A stretch of DNA of 64,000 bases, from positions 609,241 through 673,240 of the forward strand of contig NW_022985438.1 in the NCBI RefSeq assembly GCF_010093595.1. The letters run 5' to 3'. This DNA comes from Mytilinidion resinicola (taxonomy: Eukaryota > Ascomycota > Dothideomycetes > Mytilinidiales > Mytilinidiaceae). This document shows, piece by piece, positions 1-12,121 of this stretch; the stretch's first letter is position 1; each line of letters begins with the position of its first letter. A model generated the notes under the pieces. It had not been told where the DNA came from. It searched no databases and was given only the letters and a program-made list of their open reading frames with translations. The translations under genes were made by a program, and so were the position numbers.

Positions 1-621
1 TTCTGCCCATTTTCAGCTGACTACCTCTCACGCACAAGGACACAGATTCAGGTACGCCGTCTTATCATCTCCTCCTGATTTATGATGTGGTTCTGGAGCA
101 CCCCCAACAACAGCGACATATGTCGATCAGAAGCGTTTGAATCCGCTCAAATTCGCACTCTCCAGGCTTTTGCATCTCATCCGGATTACTAATGCTGCAC
201 CAAAGCATCTCAGACAGTGATGAACAGGTGTGTACAGTTGACTGGTCCTAATCCAGGTCTTTATCACCTGATGCAGAGCAATCCTGTGTAAGAGCACCAG
301 TCGTGGATAACTTCACCTGCCCATCTACAAGCTAGCTAGCGCTCATCCTTACTCTCACCTCCCCACCATTCCTCCATCATCAATAGCTCAAAGAGGTCAG
401 TCGGTGAAGCGCCCGCGGACAGTCTTCCTCTCAAGTTCAACACTACTCACTTCAACATTGGCTTCTTCGACAGTACCTCATACTAACCATTTCACTTGTC
501 CTCTGATCTTCCTCCAATTGGCTACCTTTAGAGGTCCAACCTCTTCACTCCATCTCTTCTCCTCAATCTCTCTCACCGGCTCCAGCGTCTAAGTCTAAGT
601 ACTCCTCAAAAATCATATGAG
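1..621. other. gene-free stretch at window edge
   Basis: I see no supported gene here. The sequence becomes pyrimidine-rich towards the BTB gene start at 622, as fungal promoters and leaders often do. It probably holds the promoter and 5' leader of that gene, and possibly the tail of an upstream gene beyond the edge. Confidence 0.5.
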
Positions 622-1614
622 ATGGCATCCAACAGCGGGGTCCGCAAGGACGTCTCGCATCCGAACCCGAAGAGATCCGCCCCAAGAAGGGCGACGGCTA
701 ACGAGCGAGATCGCCACCCGAGGGCTACGCCTTCGAACTGGCTGAGGTACTTCAATGTTCCAATCCTTCGTTGCTTTCGAATGCATGCTAACAAAGATTC
801 ATGAAGTAACGCTTTCAAAGACACAATCACGATCATGGTCAGCGGCTCAGACGACCAGACGATGGAAGAGTTTACGTTGCATAAAGGCATTGCAATGCAC
901 CGCAGCGCAACAATTCAGCAGATGTGCCTTATGAACCCCGATGCTAAAGAGTTCAAGCGTCCAGAGTGGAGGGCTTCGGCCTTCAACATGTTCATGCAAT
1001 GGGCGTACCAGGGAAGGTTCTACATAGCATTTCCAGAAGGTCCAGATCATTACGACCCACTCCTGAAGGTATACCTACTAGGGAAGGACCTCCAAGCTAC
1101 AGGACTGATGACTTGCACCATTCAAGAAATGTGCAGATACAGCGACAAGCGGAGGACTTTGTTCAGCAACGCCCAAATCAAGCAGATCTATGCTTGTTCG
1201 CCACCGGCAGGAGCTCTTCGACGGTTGGTCGTAGATCAATACGTCTTCAATGGTGACGCTACCCAAATTGACTCTAACACCGAGGCAAGTGTGCCGAAGC
1301 AGTTCTTGGGCGACTTGACCCGCAGAGCGCTTGGGAAGGAGAAAATCAAAGACGACCCGTGCACGCGACCGGAAAACTACATCGCCAAAGGTCTTGACTT
1401 GCTTGAGGTCCAAACCAACGATGCCAATCCCCAACCCCGTGTTGCTTCAGTAAACTCAAGCGCGACAACTCTATCAACTCTTCTTGCAGGTAGTTCTAGA
1501 GCCAATCCTCCGAGCTGTACGAACGATCCCAGATCTCTGCCATCAGGAGGTGCAAGACCAGGAGCGCAGGACCTCCCTTTCTCTGTCGGTTCGGATGAGG
1601 AAAGTGATGCATGA
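622..1614 (+). CDS. BTB/POZ domain protein
   Basis: Two exons, 622-746 and 807-1614, separated by a 60-base GT-AG intron with a GCTAAC branch site; predicted 310 aa. The join restores a BTB core: the N-terminal tail runs into NAFKDTITIMVSGSD, followed by EEFTLHKGIAMHRSATIQQMC, which matches the BTB pattern of a beta hairpin and an F-x-V/L-H-K strand at about residues 45-75. The middle of the protein (to about residue 140) reads as the helical part of the fold, and the last 90 residues are Ser/Asn/Pro-rich and probably disordered. Fungal BTB proteins of this size usually bind partners or Cullin-3. No MATH, Kelch or zinc-finger domain is visible, so the partner cannot be named. Reading from the internal Met at 835 would lose the first BTB strand, so I prefer the spliced start. 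Confidence 0.75.
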
Positions 1615-2282
1615 CCGGCTGGACTACAAAACATGGCTACATATCTTATTCCGGAATTTTCTTTGGGAAAGGAGGCGTTGTTTGCTTCTCTTTCTTTCTG
1701 ACCTGGCTGTTCACTACTAGGCATTTCCCATTCGGTCATGCAGGTATCAAGCCTTTCAAGATGCTTATTGGCATTCTCATGCTTTCTGGCGCCAACGAGA
1801 TGGAAAAGTGCTGGAAGTCTTCTTCCACAGACTGGAAATATTTGATTTGAAATGGACATATTCATGAAGGGGTTATCGGATGGAAAAGCTTTCTTCTTAG
1901 TCGGGGCATCAATACCAGGGCACCAATCTTTACCCATTCAATTGCTACTGCTTGTGATCGAGTGCGATATGGAACTTTTGAAGGAGATATGAATCGCCCT
2001 CGAGGTAAGACGGAATCATTCTTAAACCTCTTAAGCTCCACCAACCCACTAATCCACTAGTAAAACACTTTAGGTAGCGGCGTCCGGCGGTGATCGAACA
2101 ATGCGCGTAGCTCAAATCTCTTACGAAGCCCAGTCCTATGGAAGCGCCATTCCAATGTACCCAATACTCCGAGCTAATTACAATAAGCATAGAACGCCTC
2201 TACAGAAGCACCAGCGTGGCACCCATACCCGTGACACCTCAAGCCTGTAATCCGTCATAATTGTGCCCAGCACCAACCCCCC
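1615..2282. other. intergenic, convergent
   Basis: This lies between the 3' ends of the BTB gene (plus) and the hypothetical gene (minus). No conserved reading frame or repeat is recognised. It likely holds the two 3' untranslated regions. Confidence 0.5.
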
Positions 2283-2822
2283 CTAAGCATCCCCATACAT
2301 ATCCTCATAACTCGGCAGCACAACATCCCACTCCTCCTGCACCTCCCCGTCCTCATCCACGGCCATCTTCCCCTTCCCCTTCCCCTCCCGCCTCTCCCTC
2401 TCCTTCCCCCACGAAAACGCCAACACCCCCCCATCTTTAACATTCTTCGCGCCCTTTGGACAGTCCCCCGCCACCTGCGTCGCCTTCTTCGGCCTCCCCT
2501 TCCCCTTCTTCCCTTCCCCGCTCTCATCCACATCCTCCATTCCCTCGTCGCCGAGCCCGTCCCGCTCCCACTCGCCCGTCACGAAGCCCTTGCTTAGATC
2601 GTTGATATCCACCGGCCGTGCGAGGATAATCTCGGATGGAGAGGATGGGAGGGGGATGCCGTCGAGAGCGTCGTCAGGCGAGGTTTCGCGCAGCGCAGTG
2701 AGGAGTTGGGTTTTCAGGGTCGCGAAGGTTTGGAGGGGGTCGGTGTGGAAGAGGAGCGTTGTGCGGTGGTGCTTGAGGCGGAGGGTCCAGGCGGTTGGGC
2801 TGGGGGGCGTGAAGATGGTCAT
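2283..2822 (-). CDS. conserved fungal hypothetical protein
   Basis: Uninterrupted 179-aa reading frame on the minus strand. The first 60 residues (MTIFTPPSPTAWTLRLKHHR, then TTLLFHTDPLQTFATLKTQL) look like a small beta-rich, ubiquitin-like start. The stretch PSEIILARPVDINDLSKGF follows at about residues 63-80. The middle is Lys/Gly/Glu-rich (GEGKKGKGRPKKA, EGKGKGKM) and the C-terminus ends in WDVVLPSYEDMYGDA. From memory, similar short proteins occur widely in Pezizomycotina without a known role. The KGRPKKA stretch resembles an AT-hook or nuclear localisation signal, which is weak evidence for a nuclear site. It is divergently placed from the RRM gene with about 320 bases between start codons. 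Confidence 0.65.
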   Translation of the reverse strand: MTIFTPPSPTAWTLRLKHHRTTLLFHTDPLQTFATLKTQLLTALRETSPDDALDGIPLPSSPSEIILARPVDINDLSKGFVTGEWERDGLGDEGMEDVDESGEGKKGKGRPKKATQVAGDCPKGAKNVKDGGVLAFSWGKERERREGKGKGKMAVDEDGEVQEEWDVVLPSYEDMYGDA

Positions 2823-3145
2823 TGTGGTGCGCGTGAGGGGGAGATGCGATGGGCGCTTCGTGTATGGTTTGAGCGATATTCGCAGGTATGGAGTGTGGCG
2901 AGTAGAGGTGTTTGATGAGATGTGGGTGATGTTTTGCCTGCAGAAGGTGAAGGAGGAGCGAGCGCGGGGTTAAGGTTTTTTAGGTTCGCGCTTGACACGC
3001 GAGATCAGGAGTGCCAAGGCACTAACACGTTTGCCGGTGGAATTTCAGCGGATGAGTTACATGATTGTAACAAAGAGACCTGAGACGGGAACATCGCTGT
3101 AGTTCTCTCACATTCAGCATAACCCATCTCATTCACCAGGAGGTT
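2823..3145. promoter_or_regulatory. divergent promoter region
   Basis: 323 bases separate the start codons of the hypothetical gene (minus) and the RRM gene (plus). No clear TATA box or known motif stands out. The call rests on gene arrangement only. Confidence 0.4.
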
Positions 3146-4388
3146 GTGCTGAGCGTTGCAATGAACTTCCAGAATCAAGAAAACACCCGGGCCCGCGCTT
3201 CTACCAACTGGCGGCGCAGAGACGCAGGCGGGACGCCTTCCGCTTTCCAGCCAAGAAACGCTCAGAATAACCATGAAGGGGCTGATCCAGGCAGCGCTCA
3301 AGCGACTGAACCACTGAGACAAGGCTTTAGAGATTTGGGGAGGCCATCCGCATCTCCGTCCCAATCTCAATCACCAACTGATGATCGAACCGCCCAAGCC
3401 ATTGCGGATGGCCGTCGAATCTACGTAGGGAACCTCCTCTATCATGCGAAGACAGAGGACGTGGAAGCTCTCTTTGGCGACGGCGACTACACCATCGATC
3501 GTATAGTCATGTCCTTGGATCCTTTCACGGGTCGAAATCCCTCATACTGCTTCGTTGAGCTGGCGAACAAAGAGCAAGCCGACTGGGCGATGGAAAGGCT
3601 GAATGGAAGGAAGCTCCTGGGGCGGCCGGTCAAGATTAAACCATGTATTCCACGCAGAGCTGATCGACAACCACCTTCTGGACCACCGAGCACTCGTAAC
3701 ACACTTCCAGACCGGTGGGAGCGAGACGACGCCCAGAGTCATTGGGTAGGCGCTGGGATGCCAGGACGTCGGCTGTTTGTTGGAAATCTTCGAAAGCCAC
3801 GCAGCCAGGCCGATTCGAACGCGGAGATCGCACAGCTGTTCGCTGGATTTGCAGTGTGAGTTGCTTCTGTTTACAGCGTCTGCGTTGATACAGTGACAGG
3901 CTAGAGCCTGTGTACATTCACTTTCCACTGTTTGGGGGAGTCCCGAATGGGAAAGGGTTCGGCGGGATCTCAAGTATCTTCCTCTGAGCTGCCTCTTGTC
4001 CAGCGGGCGTCCGGCAACGGGGCTGCCCCTGACAGTGGTGTCTAGCATCCAAAAGCAGTACTCGACCAGAGACATATCTATGCGCCTAGAAATATGGCGT
4101 GTAGCTTCCCATTTCGTACTCGATTATAGTAAGCCTGAATGGTGCTGATCGCGTCTGATTTATAGCGAAGCCATTAGCAAAGTCATATCGGGTTCTTCAG
4201 GGGATACGTATTACGCCTTCGTGGACCTTGCCACGAAAGAAGAGGCCGAAACGGCGGCGCGCGCAGTGGATGGTACTACTACATCCTGGGGAACCATCAA
4301 AGTCAACAAAGCCAGACAGGATCACGCATGGAAGGTCCACGAGCGGGAATCGTTTGATCGATCGCGCGAAGGAGTAAAGCTGCCTTGA
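3146..4388 (+). CDS. two-RRM RNA-binding protein
   Basis: Two exons, 3146-3855 and 4166-4388; predicted 310 aa. RRM1 (about residues 90-167) carries the RNP2 motif RRIYVGNLLY and the RNP1-like PSYCFVELA. RRM2 (about 207-288) starts with RRLFVGNLRK in exon 1 and is completed by exon 2, where DTYYAFVDLA is the RNP1. Exon 1 ends LFAGFAV and exon 2 continues EAISKVI in phase, giving an uninterrupted RRM2. The N-terminal 85 residues are Arg/Ser/Gln-rich and disordered. The 310-base intron is about six times the usual length here. The order of two RRMs with a basic tail fits a nuclear or cytoplasmic mRNA-binding protein. I cannot assign a specific orthologue. Confidence 0.8.
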
Positions 4389-5145
4389 TGGTGGGAATGA
4401 TTCTACACAGCAGACCAGAACTTGGACCGGATGTCTTGAAGAAGGAACACAATACTGCAATAGGAGAGGTGCTGTCTCGGCAATTCTGTTCCGTGCCACA
4501 TGGCGGAGAATTTGTGCACGATGATCCTGGTAACTAGACTTTGACGCGTTCAGACGGAGGGCTGTCCGACGAGAGCGGCTTGCGGTGTTGTTGATGGAAA
4601 GAGGGAAGCCTTGAACGTGAAGAAGTTGGTCAAAAGGCGTTGCATCCGGTCAATGTTTACGAAATAGTAGTAGAATAACACGGCGAGCACCTCATGCTGA
4701 GTGACGGCGCGTGGCGATAGAGTTGGCAGAGTGCAGTGTCAAGGCGCGATGTGGCGCAGGGGTGGGGCTGCTCGATCGGTTACTAGCGCAACTGCCTCCG
4801 GGCTGGGCGAGTGTGAGTAAACAACACACTTTTGCACCCACGGCCTCTTCAGACCTAGATACCCACCCCATCTCCACCACCGTGCCCTCTACACTTTACG
4901 ATTCGCATTCGCCATCGCAGCAGACGCCAGCTTCTCTCGATTCTCGCCTGACGATTCCCGAATTCTGCGCATTACCCAGCTCTACTCCATGTTTACCGCT
5001 TAGACCAGAGCTTTGCAACCCCCATCACGGCCTCGATTACGGCCTCTTGAGCCTCACTGCGCCTTTCACTCTGGTCCCCGCCGGCTGTGCGACGCATGTC
5101 ACGACGTCTGCCATCTGAGGACTGTCCCTTCGCTTCGCGCTGGTC
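4389..5145. other. intergenic and leader of the IQGAP gene
   Basis: 757 bases without a supported gene. From about 4830 the plus strand is pyrimidine-rich (repeated tctcc/ccatc), typical of a fungal promoter and 5' leader. Reading frames here have no conserved features. Confidence 0.5.
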
Positions 5146-8100
5146 ATGACCTACCAGTACTCTCCCCGCAGCAAGCTGGGCCACCCAGCAACATCGCCTT
5201 CCCCTCTCCGCCACGCCTCCAATGCATCTACGAACTCCTCCGCATACTCGAATTCGTCGAACCAATACCCTCCCAGTCGCACAAGCACCCTCTCCTCCAA
5301 TGGGTCCGGCACGTATGGTCATTCGGCCCTGGGACACAGGCGCGGCATGAGCGAAGCATCCGCTCTGTCAAATCCGCCGCGGACCGAGAGCTACTATGGC
5401 TCAGAGGACTCTACTCAGTCCAATACATACAAGAACATGCGACAGTCGCTACGGCCCCTCGCCCAGGCACCTGCGAGCTCGCCAGTCCAGGAGAAACCTG
5501 CCTATACACCACCAAGCCCGAAGCACAGTAGATCACAGAGCGTGGATCCTGTCCGATATATGGATCAAAATGATGGTACAGTATCGCCTCCGGCGAAACC
5601 AAGACCGCTTTCCATGGCCATCTCCCGATCAGATTCCATACGAGCCCCTACACACGACAAATCTGGCAAACATAGGGGCCACCAACAATTGAGCCCCCAC
5701 ATAGAACGGCCAGAGCTGCAAAGCTTTGGGAAGTCGAGCACCGGTCACCTTCGCGTTCTCTCAAAGTTTGCTGACAGCGCTTCGGACGGTGACTTCTCAC
5801 CCCTCTCCTCCGGCTCCATGGTGGTCGGCTCGCATACACGTCGGCGACTACAGCGAAAAGTCTCAAGTGGAACCAAAAAATCATCTATAGGCTGGGCAAG
5901 CAGAAACTGGATGGACACCCAGCGACAATTCCTGCAAGCTTATGAATACCTTTGCCACATCGGAGAAGCCAAAGAATGGATAGAAAACATCATCGACAAC
6001 GAGCTGCCTTCAGTCGTCGAACTGGAGGAAGCGCTCAGAGATGGCGTGACTCTTGCGGAAGTTGTTCAAGCCATTTTCCCTGAACGACCAATGCGAATAT
6101 TCCGAAATCCGAGACTCCAATTTAGGCATTCTGACAACATAGCCATCTTCTTCAACTTCTTAGCTGAGGTGGAACTTCCCGACATATTCCGTTTTGAACT
6201 CGTAGACCTCTACGAGAAGAAGAACATCCCCAAGGTTATTTATTGCATTCATGCTCTATCCTGGATGTTACTAGCAAAAGGGATCGTCGGCTTCCGGATC
6301 GGAAATCTTGTCGGCAAGCTGCAATTCGAAGACCACGAATTGGAAGCGATGCAAAAGGGTCTCGACAAATCTGGCATCAACATGCCCAACTTCACGGGCA
6401 TGTCAGCAAATTTCGGTGCGGAACCTGAACCAGAACCCGAAGAGTCGGAAGAGGATCGGATCGACCGGGAGTTGGCAGAAAACGAACCTACGATTTTGGA
6501 TCTGCAGGCTCAGATTCGAGGAGCACTTGTAAGGGTACGGCTCGGGAACTTGATGCAAGAGCTTTGGGACGCGGAGGACACTATAATTGATCTCCAATCA
6601 AGGATACGAGGCGACTTCACGAGACAAATTGCCCAGTACCGGATGGACATGTGGAAGTTTGCAGTCAATCTACAAAGTGCGGCGAGAGGATTCCTCGTCC
6701 GGTCAAGATTACAAGGTGAAGAAGAATACTGGAGGGATAAGCAGAAAGAGGTGGTTACAATTCAGAGTTTATTCAGAGCGCGCCAAGCTCGAGCAGAAGT
6801 CCAGTATGTGAAATCTAAGGTCCAGCGGCATGAGAGTGGCATTCGAAACTTCCAAGCAGCAATCCGAGGAGCTTTGACGAGAATGAAAGTCGGAGACCAA
6901 TATGAGCGCATTAGTGAGGGCGAGGCCGTCATGCATGATCTACAAGCAATGATCCGAGGTGCTTTAGTACGACGCAAGATGAATCAGAATCGTACCGATA
7001 CAAAAGAGTCTGAGCCGAGTGTAGTTATCCTACAAGCCGCCGCCCGTGGAATGCTCCTTCGACAATCAATGCGTACCGACCGAGAGAGCCTTCGTCGAGA
7101 AGAATCGATGATCACTTCATTGCAGGCCGCTGCCAGGGGTCTCGTTACTAGACGGCAACATGCAGAAGTCCAAGACAAACTGGTAAGCAGTAATGTCGAT
7201 TGGTCTGATTTCCAAGCTCAGGTTCGAGGGAACGCTTTGAGAGACTCGGTCAAGCAATTGCGGGAGGAGCTTGAGCCTGAATCCCCGCGTATCATCGAGC
7301 TCCAAGCCGCAGCGAGAGGCTCTCAGCTTCGACAAAAGGTTGCGCAAGCTCTTGACGCGTTAGCAGCTCAGGAGGCATTTACCACTCAGTTACAGGCTTT
7401 TGCTCGAGGTTTCATGAACCGCCAGAGGCACTTTTCTGACCTCAAATCCCTACAGGCACACACTCCCACCATCATTGATCTTCAATCAGCGTCCAGAGGA
7501 TTCGTCGAGCGCCAGCGGACGTATGAGCTGCTTTGCGACCTCAATCAGCACGAGCTAGAGATTGTCTCGCTACAAGCACTGGCTCGTGGGATGCTTCTCC
7601 GAGCTGACGTTGGAAGTGCGCTTGGTCACCTAGACTCCCACGAAGATGCCATTGTTGAGCTGCAAGCTTTGGCTCGAGGAATGGTCATCCGACGAGGCTT
7701 TGTGGAGAAAAAGAACTTCTACAAGCAGAATATGGAAAAGGTCATCAAGCTTCAGAGCTTTATTCGAGGACGACAACAAGGTGAAGCTTACAAGAGCTTG
7801 ACAAGTGGGAAGAATCCTCCGGTCGGGACCATCAAGAATTTCGTTCATCTTCTAAACGACAGCGATTTTGACTTCGATGAGGAAATTGGTATGTGGATTC
7901 ATGAAGCGTTCTTGTTACTTCAGCTAACACTTGATAGAATTCGAGCGTCTCCGCAAGACCGTAGTTCAGCATGTGCGGCAGAACGAGATGGCCGAGCAAT
8001 ACATCGATCAACTCGATATCAAGATTGCTTTACTTGTCAAGAATAAAATCACCTTAGATGAAGTCGTGAAGCACCAGAAGCACTTCGGTGGCCATGTTGG

Positions 8101-10403
8101 AACCCTCCTCAGCAGCAAGGACATCTCGTCGAAGGATCCTTTTGATCTTAAAGCCTTGAACAAGAACTCCCGAAAGAAGCTCGAGCACTACCAGGAACTC
8201 TTCTTTTTTCTCCAAACGCAGCCTCAGTACCTGGCGCGACTCTTCAAGCGGATTAGGGAGCAGGGGCTGCCCGAGAAAGAATGCAAGCGCATTGAGCAAT
8301 TGATGATGGGACTCTTTGGTCTAGCCCAGAAAAGACGAGAGGAATATTATCTGCTCAAGGTCATGACAAGGTCTCTCAACGAAGAAATAGATGGATGCTC
8401 CAGTCTTCAGGAATATCTCCGTGGAAATTTTTTCTGGGCAAGGATCTTTAATGGCTATATCCGATCTCCTCGGGACCGCAAGTTTTTCCGTGATCTCTTC
8501 GGTCCCTTGATCAAGAACCACGTCATGGAGAACGAAGAGCTAGACCTGGAGAGCGACCCTCTACAGATCTACAAATCTCTGATCAACAACGAAGAGCTGC
8601 GGACAGGCCAGAGAAGTAGAAGAGTACTGGACATTCCCCGTGAAGAAGCGATCAGAGACCCAGAAACACGAGAAACCTTCATTCATCACCTGCAGGATCT
8701 TCGGGATATTGCCGATCAATTTTTCGCGGCTTTTGAAGAGGTCATGCACAAGATGCCGTACGGAGTTCGTTATATTGCACAGCAAACATTCGACTTCCTC
8801 CGTCTCAAATTCCCATATGAGTCTCAAGAGCAACTACTTCAGATAGTCGGTCACTGGGTCTGGAAGTCCTACCTTCAGCCTATCTTGTTGCAACCTCAGC
8901 ACTGGGGGGTTTTAGATCGTGGATTGACTCCGCTTTGCAACCGGAATCTTGGAGAAGTTGCCAAGGTCATGGGTCAGATTGCAGCCGGAAAGCTCTTTGG
9001 GGGAGAGAATGTATATCTCCAACCGCTCAACAACTACATCACAGAAGCCATCGACCGTTTGCAGGAGCTCTGGAGTAGCAGTAGGTTTGACTTCGGTCTT
9101 ATGAATCTACATATACTAACATATTTGACAGTGATCACTATTCGCAATGCCGAAGAGCAATTCGACATTGATGCCTTCAATGACCTTTACGCTCGCACGA
9201 AACCGACTCTCTATATCAAACTCGCAGACATATTCGCCATTCATAATCTCGTAGTAAACGACCTCAACGCCCTCTGTCCTGCTCAGGATGATTTGCTTCG
9301 AGACGTCATTCGCGAACTTGGCAGCGCAAAAAACAACGAGAACGAGATGTTGCACGTTAGCTCTGCCGAGATTACGCTGACCCTCAACCCCAAGCTGCAT
9401 GAGATCGAAGGTATGTACTCCTTAGATCACACGTCAGACATTACACTAACGGAACTTACTAGATCCCGACTCTGCGGTCAAAGCACTCTTCATGGAAACA
9501 AAACGCTACGTTCTCTACATTATCCGCATTCAATCTGGCACAAACCTGATGGAGATTATGGTACGGCCTATCACCCCCGAAGATGAAGACCGCTGGGACG
9601 CTCTAGTCCGCGAGGAGCTTGCTGTCCACAACACACACCGCCGCGCCAGCAAGATTCAATCCTCCGCCGCCTCTACCTACACAACCGACATGCAATCCAC
9701 CACTCTCCTCGACATGGACTACCCCTCCCTCAAACGCCAAGCCTTAGAAAACATCTTGCACCTAGAACGCGCAGGCCGCATCTCACGGCACAATCACTAC
9801 CAAGGCATCCTCAACGCCATCGCCGTCGACATCCGCACGAAGCACAAGCGCCGCATACAAAGAACCAAGGAACTCGAAGGCGTGCGCGCCACGCTCAGCG
9901 CGCTCGACGAGAAAGCCGAGTTCCTTGACCAACAGCTGAAGAGCTACAACAACTACATCGAGCAAGCCATGGTCACTCTCCAAAACAAGAAAGGAAAGAA
10001 GCGCTTCCTGCTCCCCTTCACTAAACAGTACAACCACGAGCGCGAGCTTCAGCGCTCCGGCCGCGTCTCCAAGTTCGGCAGTTTCAAGTACAGCGCCCGC
10101 ACGCTCGCTGAGAAAGGCGTGTTGATCGCGTGGAACGGCTACACCGAGCGTATGTGGGATAAGCTGGACCTCACTATCTCTAGCGACTCGATTGGTGTCT
10201 TTAGGCTTGAGGGCAGCCAAGGCAGCATGATGATTCCTGGCGCGAGTGTTGAGGTGAAGCTAGACGATTTGCTGCAGGCGCAGTTTGATAATCATCAGTT
10301 CATGAACCTGTTTGGGGAGGGCGAGAAGGGTGCTGGTACGCTCCGGTTGAACGTTAATCTGCTGTTGCATCTCGTTTTCAAGAAGTTTTATCGGGATGAG
10401 TGA
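5146..10403 (+). CDS. IQGAP (Rng2/Iqg1-like) Ras GTPase-activating-like protein
   Basis: Four exons (5146-7888, 7938-9080, 9132-9410, 9463-10403); predicted 1701 aa. Domains in order: a Ser/Pro-rich head (1-255); a calponin-homology actin-binding domain (about 260-380, containing ALRDGVTLAEVVQAIFPE); about 15 tandem IQ-like repeats (about 445-890), each with a core like LQAxxRGxxxR; a RasGAP-related domain (about 1045-1300); and a RasGAP C-terminal domain (about 1470-1650). This order is diagnostic of IQGAPs, which link actin, calmodulin/myosin light chain and Cdc42-type GTPases and build the cytokinetic ring or septum. Yeast and fission yeast homologues organise the contractile ring. The intron at 9081-9131 is 51 bases and has no in-frame stop, so retention would insert 17 residues without breaking the frame. 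Spacing is regular at about 30 residues per IQ repeat. Confidence 0.93.
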
Positions 10404-12121
10404 GCGGGAAGTGTAGACGAGGAAAAAGGTTTGCGCGGAGCGCTGTATGGGCATTGGATGAGCGGTGTTTGGTTTCGCTGGCTTTGGAAATGGGCATTTG
10501 AGGCTGGCTGGATAGGTGTGCACAGGGTTGGTGTGCACGGCATACTGGAAGGAGCGCTGTAGTAATTGGCGCAGCTTGTCGTTTTGGGGTAGCATGGCTG
10601 AGTCTGCGTTTGGCGCTGGGGGCACCAGTGCGCGACTGTATAACGGATTCATGGCTTTACTTACGGTACCCTACCTACTTCTTCTAACTCATACAATTTT
10701 TCGATGAGAGATGGGCTATGATGATGAGGATAGGGATTCTTGAACCGGTCGAGAAAATTACATCCTGTAATGAGCTATTCTCCGCCCTGCCTCCATCAGA
10801 AACACGCTCCTTGAAAACTGAAGAGTCTATCTAATTGAGAGTAGCCCTAAATAATTGAAATGGCAGGGACGTTCTCACGTTCCTGAGCGATCTTCAAACC
10901 TGTGACTAGGGCTTATTACTTCATATTTTGTTTCCCTAAATAACGAAAGTAGGAAATGTGATGTATAACGAACTCAATGGAAATACTTAACCGGAGTCTA
11001 TAGAATAGCAGGCCTTAGACTAGGAAATAATGTACAGTGCTAAGTCATAAGTTTAAGACTTCAGATCAGATATCCCGTTATCCTTTTAATGTTCTACATA
11101 CAACATGAAAGTCAATGCAATGGGAATAGGGCTACTGTTTGACCGACTGAAGACATGCAAGCTGGGGAACTCCTTACAGCGGTAAGGAGTGAGTAAAAGT
11201 GAAGCCCGACCAGCGAGATATCCGCGTGCCTAAACTTATGACCTAGCACTGTAAGGAGCTCCTTTGTGCTGATAGAAAAACTCCCTTGGAAGTTTAGGCT
11301 CCGATTTGAGGTCGGCTTGGGTCTCAAGATGATATCTCTCTTCCCAGCGTCATCGTTTTGGAATCGGGAAGCTGATAGCATCTCCCCCGGGACTGGCTTG
11401 TGGCCAATACTTGACCACGCAGCATAGTCGGGCCACTGCTCTCAGTTTCTGTGATTTGGTCACCTGTGGAGTGCAACAACTGGCCATGCTTGGGCATATC
11501 GACTCTTTGGGGCTCGACAAGAGTGGGGGAGACAGCATACTGTGCCCAATGACTTCCATGAAGGGCATTGTGGCACACGTACTCAGTTTTATGCGTTAAA
11601 TGATACTTGAAGGAATGCGTAAAGACAGAGAGGGCCTTTCTGATTTGGCGTAGGGTAGGGGAGGTATTGAGACGGAGACTGTGATAGAGGAGACAGAGCT
11701 TTTGCGGAACGACAAAGCTATTTCGATATGAAGATATTGAAGAATCTCATCGGCGAGCTTGCGGACTTGCTTCACGGCGAGCTTTTTACACCGCTGCTTG
11801 AGGAGAAGTGGGCAGGTGACTCATGGGATGGAGCTTCCTTCGTTAATGCGCAGATTGGCATCGCTATCTGTGCCTCTCTTCGCACAGCCTGGACATTTTC
11901 GATCGGCACCGTACGCGGCGTGCGAAACAATTCGTTAAAGGCAGCACAACACCCACACACATTGTGCCCCTCTTATTCACCATCATTGCTAGCCGGAGCC
12001 ATCACATGAGGGCTGTCGAACGAGGTGCGGGAGGAGGTTTGCCGCCGCTCTTTTCAAACTCACCTCCCAGACCCCCACCTCATAGCTGTAGCGATATCGG
12101 TGCCTCTCCACGACGGTCCAG
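10404..12121. other. long intergenic region
   Basis: 1.7 kb with no supported gene. The first part is the 3' region of the IQGAP gene; 10780-11100 is AT-rich. A perfect 9-base inverted repeat lies at 11169-11190 and a 12-base palindrome at 11253-11264 (see findings). Short frames on either strand show no family signature. Confidence 0.5.
11169..11190. repeat. perfect short hairpin
   Basis: ACTCCTTAC, a 4-base loop, then GTAAGGAGT: nine perfect base pairs. The same core recurs 62 bases downstream as the palindrome AAGGAGCTCCTT (11253-11264), preceded by GT. It could be a binding site or structured leader element. Its function is unknown. Confidence 0.6.
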
